Origin: Cesiribacter sp. SM1
GTDB taxonomy: Bacteria > Bacteroidota > Bacteroidia > Cytophagales > Cyclobacteriaceae
Direction: 5' to 3'
NCBI RefSeq assembly: GCF_020178975.1
Contig: NZ_JAHXBU010000094.1
Location: 682,001-746,000, forward strand
Length of the DNA stretch: 64,000 bases
Position 1 is the stretch's first letter. Every line of letters starts with the position of its first letter. The notes below the pieces were generated by a model. The model searched no databases. It was given only the letters and a program-made list of their open reading frames with translations, and was not told where the DNA came from. Position numbers and translations under genes: made by a program. Shown piece by piece: positions 17,882 to 26,021 of this stretch.

Positions 17882-18029
17882 GCAGTAGCTTGCCGGAAGC
17901 AAACCCCTGATGCCTGCAGGATTACCTGCAGCAGCCGCCGGTATGGCTGTAACGTAACAAGCCGGGCCAAACCACGTAAAATATTGTAGAATTGCGGAAA
18001 AACATTTTCTGTTTTTTTCAATTCTTGTT

Positions 18030-18041
18030 GTAAGCACTTAC
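18030..18041. promoter_or_regulatory. 12-bp palindrome GTAAGCACTTAC
   Basis: A perfect inverted repeat (the complement reads GTAAGTGCTTAC), 128 bp before the small membrane protein gene. The same 12-mer occurs at 35062-35073 upstream of a TonB-linked receptor. The layout resembles LacI-family operators. Confidence 0.5.
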
Positions 18042-18168
18042 TGATGGACAATCAAGAAAGGCCATTACAGTAAGCATCTCCCTCTCTACTCCTTAAGCCA
18101 GGGTCAGCACCAATTTTTTATGCTGATGGCTATCCCTTTCTTTTTTTAAACCAAAACATTAAAAACAA

Positions 18169-18429
18169 ATGGCTGAAATCAGAGTAGAACCAAAACGAAA
18201 AGCACCTATCTGGCCCTGGATTGTGGGCATTTTAATTCTTTTAGGCCTTATATGGCTGTTGGCAGAAGCCTTCGACAGAGATGACGATGAATATGAAAAT
18301 GACAGAATAGAAGACGACAGAGGAATAGAAAATGATACTGTAGGAAGTGTTTCTACAGACGAAGAAGGTGGTAAGCTGGTGTTGAACATTAGCCGGCCCC
18401 TGGATTCAGAAAGTGAAGTTGCTGCATAA
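18169..18429 (+). CDS. Small membrane protein with acidic tail
   Basis: 86 residues. A basic N-terminus (EIRVEPKRKAPIWPW) leads into one membrane helix (about 18-36, IVGILILLGLIWLLAEAF). A very acidic stretch of Asp/Glu residues follows (about 38-60), and then a soluble tail. The orientation is probably N-inside, with the acidic part outside or periplasmic. I recognise no family. It lies 111 bp upstream of the PRC-barrel gene on the same strand, and both have the look of stress or envelope accessory proteins. Confidence 0.75.
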   Translation: MAEIRVEPKRKAPIWPWIVGILILLGLIWLLAEAFDRDDDEYENDRIEDDRGIENDTVGSVSTDEEGGKLVLNISRPLDSESEVAA

Positions 18430-18540
18430 AACCTGTAGCACATCTAAACTAAATCGCTGCTTCAGCTAAACAGCCATCAGTGATTTACAGTATTCAATAA
18501 ACACAGCTAAAGCAATTTTTTAAATTTAAAGAAGATAGTG

Positions 18541-19803
18541 ATGAAAGATAATGATAGAGATCGCGTAAACGATCGTACCCGCACAGGAGATAGTTACAGA
18601 GATAATGCTGGCACAACCAATAACCTGGTTCGCCTCAAGGATGCAGATGATCTTAAGATCGTAAAGCATGATTCTGATGTGCGCGGCTGGCCGGTGCTTA
18701 CCTCAGATAATATGGAAGTTGGTAAGGTAGATGAACTGATTGTAGATACAAATGCAATGAAAGTTCGCTACCTGATCGTTGATTTGTACGACGACTATGC
18801 AGCCGACAAAATTGACCATTACCTGTTGCTGCCAATAGGTGCAGCGCGTTTGCATGAGAAAGACAACAAAGTATTGGTGAGCGGTATCAAAACCACTACC
18901 GTACTAAACTATCCTGTATACCGCGATACACCCATTACCCGTGAGTATGAACAATCCATCAGAGGTTTTTTTGATCGTGGGGGTGTTATGAACAGCTCCT
19001 CAGGAGCCATAGCAGGTACACCTGGTGCCGTTGCCGGTACCCCATCAAACACCATTCCTTCCAATACCATGGACAGGCCCAGCGCCGAGAGAACCATTGT
19101 TCGTACTGATGAGGACCACATTCATGGAAATGTAAGCGACAGACCCCGTAGCATGAGCAATACAGACACTCCTGCTACTGGCAGAACCATTATTCGTACC
19201 GACGAAGACCACATCTATGGACATGCAACCAATGCATCGGATGATGTACATGGTACTACCTCCAGGCACGATGTAGAAAGCTCTCATATGCAGGATCCCG
19301 ACCGCATCGGCGACGATACCCGTGCCGATACTGATTCACTCTCCGGCAGAAGCGACAGACTGCGTGGTGAGCGCCGTGAGCCATTAACAGGCAACAAGCC
19401 ATTTGGTACACCAAACTTTAGCACGCCGGCAGATTTTAACGAGCGTTCACAAACCTCAGGTTTAACGCCACGTACCGGTAGCCTGGAAAACAAGGAAATA
19501 AACATGGGGCCTAGTGGTGCCACTAAAGATGAGTGGGATGCGCAGCGTCCGCACCACCAGGAGGGCGACTGGAACGAAACCTCCAACCTGAACAGCTCCA
19601 CCAGTCTCTCTAATGATGCCAAGCGTGGATCTAATATGGGTAACATAGAGAACCGCCCGCAGTATCATACCGACCGGGAACGCCTGGCATCGCCGGAGCA
19701 CGTAACCCGCAGACAGGGAGATCCTTCTACAGACGATTTCTACGACCATGAGCATTTCGATGAGGAAGTGTTCTACGTGCGTCGTCGCAGGAAAGAAGAC
19801 TAA
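18541..19803 (+). CDS. PRC-barrel domain protein with low-complexity tail
   Basis: About 420 residues from the ATG at 18541. The N-terminal part (about 25-130) is a PRC-barrel like the photosynthetic reaction-centre H chain: KHDSDVRGWPVLTSDNMEVG, VDELIVDTNAMKVRYLIVDL, HYLLLPIGAARL. The remaining two thirds are hydrophilic, rich in Asp, Arg, Thr and Ser, and likely disordered. They include two copies of a repeat, RTIVRTDEDHIHG and RTIIRTDEDHIYG. The protein ends YVRRRRKED. Tandem or tailed PRC-barrel proteins of this kind are common in Bacteroidota with unknown function. A bidirectional terminator follows. Confidence 0.88.
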   Translation: MKDNDRDRVNDRTRTGDSYRDNAGTTNNLVRLKDADDLKIVKHDSDVRGWPVLTSDNMEVGKVDELIVDTNAMKVRYLIVDLYDDYAADKIDHYLLLPIGAARLHEKDNKVLVSGIKTTTVLNYPVYRDTPITREYEQSIRGFFDRGGVMNSSSGAIAGTPGAVAGTPSNTIPSNTMDRPSAERTIVRTDEDHIHGNVSDRPRSMSNTDTPATGRTIIRTDEDHIYGHATNASDDVHGTTSRHDVESSHMQDPDRIGDDTRADTDSLSGRSDRLRGERREPLTGNKPFGTPNFSTPADFNERSQTSGLTPRTGSLENKEINMGPSGATKDEWDAQRPHHQEGDWNETSNLNSSTSLSNDAKRGSNMGNIENRPQYHTDRERLASPEHVTRRQGDPSTDDFYDHEHFDEEVFYVRRRRKED

Positions 19804-19830
19804 GGAATAATACGTTTTCTCCTTTTAACA

Positions 19831-19862
19831 GAAAGCTGCTTGTGTGTTCATAAGCAGCTTTC
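19831..19862. terminator. Bidirectional terminator
   Basis: An 11-bp perfect stem (GAAAGCTGCTT / AAGCAGCTTTC) with a 10-base loop and T-rich flanks lies between the convergent PRC-barrel and lipoprotein genes. Confidence 0.85.
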
Positions 19863-19865
19863 TTT

Positions 19866-20417
19866 TTAGCGTATGTTCCTGGTGAGGCGATAGTAGTCGA
19901 AGAGGGTGGTTCTGAATACTTTTCTGTCTGTAGGTTTATCCATAAAGGGCAGGGTAGTGGAATCGGTAGACAGAAAAAACTGCTGGCCCTGCTGCATACC
20001 CTCATAAAGCTGGCTGGCAAACCGCAACTGTTCCATTTTATTATTGCTCTCCAGAATATATTCGCCTTCCTGCTGCTGCCGATCCCGCCACTTAACAATG
20101 AGCGGCCTTACTTCGCCTAACAGTTCATTTGCTTCCAGAACAATGTAAGCTTCGTCGTAGCGCCAGTTAACCACCAGCGCCGGTATCAGCAGCGGGTAAT
20201 CTGCCTCCTGGGTGCGATCCTGGTGCCTGAAAATATCGAGCTTTGCCGCTTTCAGGTTCTGGTAATCGTATTCGGTTCGGCGTAAATTCCTGAAAAAAAG
20301 CTCTGCATCGTCGGTGGTGGCGAAATGAAGGCTATCTCTGTTTACCCGCTTTTTTGTGTCGGTATCGCAGGCAAACAGCAGGAGCAGGAGAATGGTAAAG
20401 CAAAGATTTCTCATCAA
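19866..20417 (-). CDS. Lipoprotein, unknown function
   Basis: About 183 residues; the start may be either of two adjacent ATGs. The lipobox LLFACDTDTKKR predicts lipidation at Cys16 or 17. The mature part is helical and charged (FRNLRRTEYDYQNLKAAKL, LIPALVVNWRYDEAYIVL). The lipobox context CDT resembles the lipoprotein at 11615 (CDTGSQRR), but the rest does not align by eye, so homology is not claimed. It is a single gene diverging from lemA. Confidence 0.75.
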   Translation of the reverse strand: MMRNLCFTILLLLLFACDTDTKKRVNRDSLHFATTDDAELFFRNLRRTEYDYQNLKAAKLDIFRHQDRTQEADYPLLIPALVVNWRYDEAYIVLEANELLGEVRPLIVKWRDRQQQEGEYILESNNKMEQLRFASQLYEGMQQGQQFFLSTDSTTLPFMDKPTDRKVFRTTLFDYYRLTRNIR

Positions 20418-20520
20418 GAAAATAAACCACTGAAGGCGTTCTTGGTTCCATTTATCAAGTAATAGCCTACCTTGGCATATAAAAACCGTTAAATTTAGAG
20501 CACAAAATAGATTTTTAAGA

Positions 20521-21099
20521 ATGAAGACGATTTTGACCTATGTCGCCAGTCTGTTTATGCTGGCAAGCCTTAGCTCTTGTGGTTATAACACCATGGTTTC
20601 TAAAGAAGAAGCAGTAGCTGCCCAGTGGGCGCAGGTAGAAAACCAGTACCAGCGCCGGGCCGACCTGGTGCCAAACCTGGTAAATACTGTTAAAGGAGCT
20701 GCAGATTTTGAAAGAGGTACACTAACAGATGTAATAGAAGCAAGATCCAGGGCAACCTCTATTCAGGTAAATGCGGAGGAGTTAGACCCTGCGCAGATCC
20801 AGCGTTTTCAGGAAGCGCAGGAGCAGTTAAGCGGTGCACTTAGCCGGTTGCTGGTGTCTGTTGAGCGGTACCCGGAGCTAAGAGCCAACCAGAACTTTCT
20901 GGAGCTGCAGGCCCAGCTGGAGGGTACGGAAAACCGTATAGCCGTAGAGCGGGGCCGGTTTAATGAGCGGGTGCAGGATTATAACACCTACATCAGGAGC
21001 TTTCCGCAGAATATATTTGCCGGCATGTTCGGGTTTGAGCGCAAAGGCTTATTTGAGGCACGGCCTGGTAGTGATGTACCACCAACCGTTGAATTTTAG
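20521..21099 (+). CDS. LemA family lipoprotein-like protein
   Basis: 192 residues with an N-terminal signal and lipobox (MLASLSSCGYNTM). The LemA core follows: WAQVENQYQRRADLVPNLVNTV, then a long helical hairpin, and the closing YNTYIRSFPQNIFAGMFGF segment. LemA proteins are envelope-anchored helical bundles of unknown biochemistry, often encoded with TPM-domain proteins, exactly as here: two TPM genes follow with overlapping or near-overlapping ends. Length is normal. Confidence 0.93.
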   Translation: MKTILTYVASLFMLASLSSCGYNTMVSKEEAVAAQWAQVENQYQRRADLVPNLVNTVKGAADFERGTLTDVIEARSRATSIQVNAEELDPAQIQRFQEAQEQLSGALSRLLVSVERYPELRANQNFLELQAQLEGTENRIAVERGRFNERVQDYNTYIRSFPQNIFAGMFGFERKGLFEARPGSDVPPTVEF

Positions 21100-21104
21100 T
21101 GCCT

Positions 21105-21539
21105 ATGGCTAAGGATAGTTTAACAGAGCAGGAGCGTAAAGCTGTAATTGCAGCCATTGAGGATGCTGAAATGGCAACCTCCGGTGAAATACGGGTGCAC
21201 CTGGAAAATCACTGCAAGGGCGATCATATGGATCGTGCAGCAGAACTGTTCTCCATGCTCAAAATGCATAAGACCGAACTGCGCAATGGTGTACTTTTTT
21301 ACCTGGCCCTGAAAGACCATAAATTTGCCATTCTGGGTGATAAGGGAATCAATGAAAAAGTGCCCGAGCACTTCTGGGAGGATATCCGCGATCACATGCG
21401 CGGATTATTTAAAGAAGGTAAGTTAGCCCAGGGTTTATCAGAAGGTATTCGCATGGCAGGCGAACAGCTGAAGGCACACTTCCCTTACCAGAAAAATGAC
21501 CGCAATGAACTGTCCGATGATATATCTTTTGGACAGTAA
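21105..21539 (+). CDS. TPM domain protein (cytoplasmic)
   Basis: About 144 residues from the ATG at 21105; a GTG at 21099 overlaps the lemA stop. It is a single TPM domain with AAIEDAEMATSGEIRVHLEN and LKDHKFAILGDKGINEKVPEHFW. It has no signal peptide and no membrane helix. The TPM domain has been linked to photosystem II repair phosphatase activity in plants, and the bacterial role is unsettled. It is the middle gene of a lemA-TPM-TPM operon, 13 bp before the next gene's first ATG. Confidence 0.88.
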   Translation: MAKDSLTEQERKAVIAAIEDAEMATSGEIRVHLENHCKGDHMDRAAELFSMLKMHKTELRNGVLFYLALKDHKFAILGDKGINEKVPEHFWEDIRDHMRGLFKEGKLAQGLSEGIRMAGEQLKAHFPYQKNDRNELSDDISFGQ

Positions 21540-21552
21540 CCAAGAAAAGAAA

Positions 21553-22380
21553 ATGATGAGATATCCTATAGTATTGCTGGTATTGTTGCTTTGCTGTCTG
21601 ACGGCTTTTGCACAAGTGCCTGCAGACGAATTACCCCCGCGGCCCAATCCGCCAATGGCGGTAAATGACCTGGCAAACACCATGAACAGCAGCCAGCAGC
21701 AGCAGCTGGAGCGAAAGCTGCGGAATTATAACGATACTGCCAGCACTGCCATTGTAGTAGTTACCATACAGAGTACAGGTGCCTATGAAATTGCAGACTA
21801 TGCTACTGCCCTGGGCCACGCCTGGGGTGTGGGCCGTAGCGATGTGGATAATGGTGTGCTTATTCTGGTGGCGCTTAAAGACCGTGAGGTATGGATTGCT
21901 ACGGGATATGGCGTTGAAGGTGCTATACCCGATGCCATTGCCAAAAGGGTGGTGGAGCAGATCATTAAGCCCAGGTTCAGACAAAACGATTATTACGGAG
22001 GCCTTAACGAAGCAACCTCCGCGCTAATGAGCTATGCCGCCGGCGAGTACAGCGACCTGGCTACTGGCCCGCAGCAGGAAAGGCAGACCCGGCAGGATGA
22101 GGGCAGCCCTGTTGGCCTGATCATGGCGCTTTTTTTCCTGATCTTTTTTATTATTCTGCCCATGCGGGCGGCGCGCAGAGCACAGCGCAGGCACCTTACC
22201 GGTAAACGGGGTGGGGGTGGCTGTATGGGACCATTAGGTACGGCTATTTTGCTAAGCTCTATGGGCCGCAGAGGCGGCGGCTTCGGTGGAGGCGGCGGTT
22301 TTGGCGGGGGCGGGGGCGGCGGCTTCGGCGGCTTTGGCGGCGGCGGTTTTGGTGGCGGCGGTGCTGGCGGCAGCTGGTAA
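21553..22380 (+). CDS. TPM domain membrane protein with Gly-rich C-terminus
   Basis: About 275 residues from the first of two adjacent ATGs at 21553. A signal peptide (to about residue 20, TAFAQ), a TPM domain at about 30-160 (VNDLANTMNSSQQQQLERKL, TGYGVEGAIPDAIAKRVVEQ), a membrane helix at about 190-212 (GLIMALFFLIFFIILP), a basic segment and a run of Gly/Phe repeats at the end (from about 235). This is the common YgcG-like architecture seen next to LemA. The Gly-rich tail is coded by GC-rich repeats around 22270-22370. Confidence 0.92.
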   Translation: MMRYPIVLLVLLLCCLTAFAQVPADELPPRPNPPMAVNDLANTMNSSQQQQLERKLRNYNDTASTAIVVVTIQSTGAYEIADYATALGHAWGVGRSDVDNGVLILVALKDREVWIATGYGVEGAIPDAIAKRVVEQIIKPRFRQNDYYGGLNEATSALMSYAAGEYSDLATGPQQERQTRQDEGSPVGLIMALFFLIFFIILPMRAARRAQRRHLTGKRGGGGCMGPLGTAILLSSMGRRGGGFGGGGGFGGGGGGGFGGFGGGGFGGGGAGGSW

Positions 22381-22483
22381 CAGTTGGTAGCAGGGCTGGT
22401 CACTGTAAAGCGAGTTTTGGACAGGTGGCCATGCTATAAAGCCCTAATTCTGTAAACAATAGCAGCGCTTTTAAATTTATTTT

Positions 22484-22530
22484 AGCAGCGGCTCTGTACA
22501 AATACTGTACAGGGCGCTGCTATTTTTTTA
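22484..22530 (+). terminator. Terminator of the lemA-TPM operon
   Basis: A two-part stem (AGCAGCG / CGCTGCT outer, CTGTACA / TGTACAG inner) with a 5-base loop, followed by ATTTTTTTA. It lies just before the alcohol dehydrogenase-like gene. Confidence 0.85.
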
Positions 22531-22547
22531 CTATAAAACCATAAGCC

Positions 22548-23510
22548 ATGAAAGCTGCTATTATAAAACGTTACGGCTCTGCCGATTCTCTTCGTATCCA
22601 GGATATGCCCCGCCCCAGCCTCTCAGATGATGAGGTGCTGGTTCGGGTACGGGCCACTTCCATAAACCCGGTAGACTGGAAGATCCGGGAAGGAAGCTTA
22701 AAGTTTTTAACCGGTAAGGATTTTCCTAAAGTACTGGGCTCTGACTTTAGCGGCGAAATTGTGGAGGCTGGTGCCAATACCAATGGTTACGAACCCGGCC
22801 AGCTGGTGTACGGTATGAACAATGCTGTAAAAGGGGGCGCTTATGCCGAATACCTGGCAGTTAAAATCAGTAAGCTGGCGCCAAAGCCTACCAGCCTGAG
22901 CCACGAAGAGGCCGCTGCTGTACCCATGGCTGCCCTTACTGCCCTGCAGGGGCTGAAGAAAGGCGGTCTTAGGGCTGGGCAGCACATCCTGGTAAATGGT
23001 GCATCGGGTGGTGTAGGCTCGTTTGCCGTGCAAATAGCCCGTGCCTACCATGCCAGTGTAACGGGCGTGTGCAGCAGCCGGCATGTAGAGATGGTGCAGC
23101 AGCTTGGTGCAGACCGGGTAGTTAATTACGAAGAGGAGTCTCCCCTGCCCAATACCCCAACCTACGATTTGATTTTTGATGCGCACGGCACCATGTCGTT
23201 CAGCAAAGCCAGAAAAGCGCTGCGCGAAGGGGGGCAGTTTGTTTCTACCTTACCTTCTGTAGATAAGGTTTTCTGGTCGGTAGCCTCTAAAGTTATGGGT
23301 GATCAGGGCTCGCACATTATTCAAGTGAAGGTGAATCCCACCGACCTAAGCGAACTAAGAACACTGATTGATGATGGGCAGATTAAGCCTTTTATCGACA
23401 GTGTGTTTCCGCTGGAGGATATAGACGAAGCCCACAGGAAAAGCGAAGAAGGCCATGCCAGTGGTAAAATTGTAGTGAGCCTTTACGCTGAAGATACTGG
23501 CAAAAAGTAG
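22548..23510 (+). CDS. NAD(P)-dependent alcohol dehydrogenase/quinone reductase-like (MDR)
   Basis: 320 residues of the zinc-independent medium-chain dehydrogenase/reductase family. The GroES-like N-terminal domain has RATSINPVDWKIREG, and the Rossmann domain has the nucleotide-binding motif NGASGGVGSFAVQIA (about 151-165). The zinc-ligand cysteines of true alcohol dehydrogenases are absent, which favours quinone or enone reduction with NADPH. No partner gene is adjacent; a terminator precedes it, so it has its own promoter. The substrate is unknown. Confidence 0.9.
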   Translation: MKAAIIKRYGSADSLRIQDMPRPSLSDDEVLVRVRATSINPVDWKIREGSLKFLTGKDFPKVLGSDFSGEIVEAGANTNGYEPGQLVYGMNNAVKGGAYAEYLAVKISKLAPKPTSLSHEEAAAVPMAALTALQGLKKGGLRAGQHILVNGASGGVGSFAVQIARAYHASVTGVCSSRHVEMVQQLGADRVVNYEEESPLPNTPTYDLIFDAHGTMSFSKARKALREGGQFVSTLPSVDKVFWSVASKVMGDQGSHIIQVKVNPTDLSELRTLIDDGQIKPFIDSVFPLEDIDEAHRKSEEGHASGKIVVSLYAEDTGKK

Positions 23511-23827
23511 CATGCTTTACTATTGCTACGGGTGCCAGCTATTTAAAATATAACAGCTAATGATAGCAATACCACCCGTAGCAAGTTGGTGTTTTGCTAT
23601 TTGCAATGGGTTAGCCAAATGTACACGCTGCTTATGTGTGGCCGCCAGGATGTGGAGCAGGTTTTGTGTTTTCTGTAATTTAGCTAAGTTAGCAGAGAGC
23701 TGTTTAGCTGCTGATGCCAGACTGGCACTATTTTGGATTAAGTTATAAAATCTTAGCTCAGCTGCAGTACTGATACTGCTTTGTATTGCTGCGGCAGAGT
23801 TGCTATTGATCCTTAATCCTGTGTATT
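23511..23827. other. Intergenic region with competing inverted repeats
   Basis: No gene is supported here. TTGCTACGGGTG (23523-23534) pairs perfectly with CACCCGTAGCAA (23573-23584). The same left arm can instead pair with TAGCAATA (23564-23571). It may be an unusual terminator or an RNA switch-like fold after the dehydrogenase gene. Confidence 0.45.
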
Positions 23828-24472
23828 ATGAAGATGTATCTAAAAGCTGTGCTTGCAGGCTTGTTTATCCTCCAGAGTTTTGTTGCAGTGGCGCAAAACA
23901 GGAGCGCTGGTCAGGAGGTGCTGATCATTATTAATGGTGAGCCGGCTACTGAAAAGGAACTGCAGGCAATAACAGAAAGAGAACCTTATGAGATCCAGTA
24001 TCTTTCTCCGCAAAAAGCGCAGGCGCTTTATGGCCCTGCCGGCGCAAAGGGTGCTATGCTTTTAACCACAACCCCAGTGAGAAAAGCAAACAAGCCGCTG
24101 GTGATATTAAATGGGAAGCCTGTTCCGGCAGATTCTCTTAAGCAGCTGCCCTTTAAAAAAATAGATGTGCTGCGTGGCCGCCAGGCTATAAACCTGTATG
24201 GCCCTGCAGGAAAAGATGGTGTTTTGCTGGTAGAGGCCGAGGCTGAAAAAACGGATGTATGGCTGGAAATTGTTAATAAAAAAGGCAGACCGGTAAAAGG
24301 TGCACAGCTCCTGGATAAAGATGGAAATGTGCTGGGCACTACAAATAAGTGCGGATTAGCACTGTTAGAGAATTTTACAAGGGGTAACAGCGTTACAGTA
24401 AAGAGTAAGAGGTATCAGACACTTCAGCTTGATATTTCGGATCGGAAACAAAAAATTATACTTTCAAAATAA
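23828..24472 (+). CDS. Secreted protein with two TonB-plug-like repeats and a CarboxypepD_reg-like domain
   Basis: 214 residues. The signal peptide covers about 1-22 (ends AVAQ). Two tandem units of about 50 residues follow. The first runs from VLIIINGEPATEKEL to QALYGPAGAKGAMLLTT, and the second from PLVILNGKPVPADSL to NLYGPAGKDGVLLVEA. Each has the shape of the SusC/TonB plug signature (hydrophobic strand, NGxPV, then an I-L-x-A-x-x-x-YG..G..G series). The C-terminal part (about 140-214) looks like a carboxypeptidase regulatory-like fold. There is no beta-barrel. It lies 12 bp before an S41 peptidase gene, so the two are likely co-expressed. Confidence 0.8.
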   Translation: MKMYLKAVLAGLFILQSFVAVAQNRSAGQEVLIIINGEPATEKELQAITEREPYEIQYLSPQKAQALYGPAGAKGAMLLTTTPVRKANKPLVILNGKPVPADSLKQLPFKKIDVLRGRQAINLYGPAGKDGVLLVEAEAEKTDVWLEIVNKKGRPVKGAQLLDKDGNVLGTTNKCGLALLENFTRGNSVTVKSKRYQTLQLDISDRKQKIILSK

Positions 24473-24484
24473 AGCATTTGGTAC

Positions 24485-25936
24485 ATGCATAAACCCAACA
24501 AGTTTTTATATCAGCTTCTGGCCTTTGCCCTGGTTGTTGGTATCAACGTATCCTGCGAAAAAGATGAGGCAGTAGAGCCAGTCAATCCTACTCCCACTCC
24601 CGAAACAGAAGAACCTGATTTGCGCCTTGAGACCAATAACTGGATCTATGACGTAATGAAGGAGGTATACCTCTGGGAAGATGAGTTACCCGCTGCGCCA
24701 AATTTTGAGCAGGAGCCCGAGGAATTCTACAACGACCTGCTCTCTTCTAAGGACAGGTTCTCCTATATCATTGCTGATTACCAGGAGCTGATGAATAGCC
24801 TGAATGGCGTAAGTCGTGAGGCTGGGTATGAGTTTATGCTCAGCAGGTCTGGTGAAGATAATGTGGTGGCAATTGTGTTGTACGTAAAGAAAGATTCTCC
24901 AGCCCAGGCAGCCGGTCTGAAAAGGGGAGATGTAATTACGAGCATCAACGGACAAACCATCACCATGTCTAACTACCAGGACCTGATTGCAGCGGCCGGA
25001 GAAAACCATACTGTTGACTACCGCCGTTTCAACGAAACTAAAAATGCTTATGAAGCACAGGCTGGTGTGTCGCTGGCAGCAGTTGAGCTATCAGAAAACC
25101 CTAATTACCTGGATACGGTGTATGTAGCACCTAATGGTAAAAAGGTTGGTTATTTTGTGTATAACTTCTTTTCTCCGGGGGTAGGCAATACCAGTGAGTA
25201 TGATCAGGAAATGGATAACATCATTGCCGATTTCAAGAGCAAGGGTGTAAATGAGCTGGTGCTGGATTTGCGCTACAACAGTGGCGGTGCTGTATCATCT
25301 GCAGCAAATCTTGCCAGCCTGGTGGGGCAGAATGTAAACAGCAGCAAAGTATTTTACGAAAACCGCTGGAACCAGCTTTACCAGGACTACATCAGCAGCA
25401 GGGCCGATGGCGATGACATTTTAAGGGGCAAGTTCCTGACAAAGGATGTTACCATTGGTAACGATTTAGCCTCTGGTACCATATACGTACTGGTGGGTTC
25501 AAGAACTGCATCGGCCAGTGAGCTCATCATTAATGGACTGAGGCCTTATATGAATGTGGTAGTGATTGGCGAACAAACCGTAGGTAAAAATGTGGGTTCA
25601 ATTCCTATTGAAGATGAAGAGAACCCCGACAACCACTATGGCCTGCTGCCAATTGTGTTCCAGATCTACAACAGCCAGGGCCAGTCAGACTATGCAAATG
25701 GCTTTACACCTGATGCCGGAAGCGAAATAGATGAATTCAGCCTGTTTCCTTTTAAGCAGCTTGGAGATATCAATGAGCCTCTGTTAGCACGTGCCCTGGA
25801 ACTGATCAGCGGAGAAGGTGCCAGAATTTCTACCAAGGCAGCACGTAATCTTGATCCTATGACACCAATTATGTCGTCGATCGATAAAAAGACCAGGACC
25901 AACAGGCTTATTCTCGATAAGGCGCCACAGTTATAA
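24485..25936 (+). CDS. S41 family (C-terminal processing) peptidase lipoprotein
   Basis: 483 residues. The lipobox VGINVSCEKDE predicts a lipoprotein. An N-terminal cap domain (about 45-105) precedes a PDZ domain (about 118-190, KKDSPAQAAGLKRGDVITSI), and then the S41 catalytic domain. The nucleophile serine is in GSRTASASELI (about 338-348), and the lysine of the Ser-Lys dyad is in GEQTVGKNVGS (about 361-371). Such proteases trim or degrade envelope proteins at C-termini. It is paired with the plug-like protein gene upstream, and a strong terminator follows. Confidence 0.92.
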   Translation: MHKPNKFLYQLLAFALVVGINVSCEKDEAVEPVNPTPTPETEEPDLRLETNNWIYDVMKEVYLWEDELPAAPNFEQEPEEFYNDLLSSKDRFSYIIADYQELMNSLNGVSREAGYEFMLSRSGEDNVVAIVLYVKKDSPAQAAGLKRGDVITSINGQTITMSNYQDLIAAAGENHTVDYRRFNETKNAYEAQAGVSLAAVELSENPNYLDTVYVAPNGKKVGYFVYNFFSPGVGNTSEYDQEMDNIIADFKSKGVNELVLDLRYNSGGAVSSAANLASLVGQNVNSSKVFYENRWNQLYQDYISSRADGDDILRGKFLTKDVTIGNDLASGTIYVLVGSRTASASELIINGLRPYMNVVVIGEQTVGKNVGSIPIEDEENPDNHYGLLPIVFQIYNSQGQSDYANGFTPDAGSEIDEFSLFPFKQLGDINEPLLARALELISGEGARISTKAARNLDPMTPIMSSIDKKTRTNRLILDKAPQL

Positions 25937-25962
25937 GTAGACTTTTGTAGAGTAAATAATTT

Positions 25963-25999
25963 AAGCAAAAAAGCAGGATGTACTCCTGCTTTTTTGCTT
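25963..25999. terminator. Strong bidirectional terminator
   Basis: A 16-bp perfect stem (AAGCAAAAAAGCAGGA / TCCTGCTTTTTTGCTT) with a 5-base loop lies between the convergent S41 gene and the acyltransferase-like gene. Confidence 0.9.
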
Positions 26000-26021
26000 T
26001 CTGCCTGCGGTAACTGCTGCT

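Noticed and set aside
22260-22376. GC-rich short repeats considered as a CRISPR or VNTR
   Set aside because: They encode an in-frame Gly-rich tail typical of TPM proteins; there are no spacers or conserved repeat units.
22032-22403. Proline-rich frame on the minus strand opposite the Gly-rich tail
   Set aside because: It is the mirror of the Gly/Phe repeats in the TPM gene; its Pro/Lys composition has no other support.
23560-23748. 62-codon plus-strand frame after the dehydrogenase gene
   Set aside because: Cys/Leu/Ala-rich without a ribosome site; it overlaps the inverted repeats at 23573 and looks accidental.
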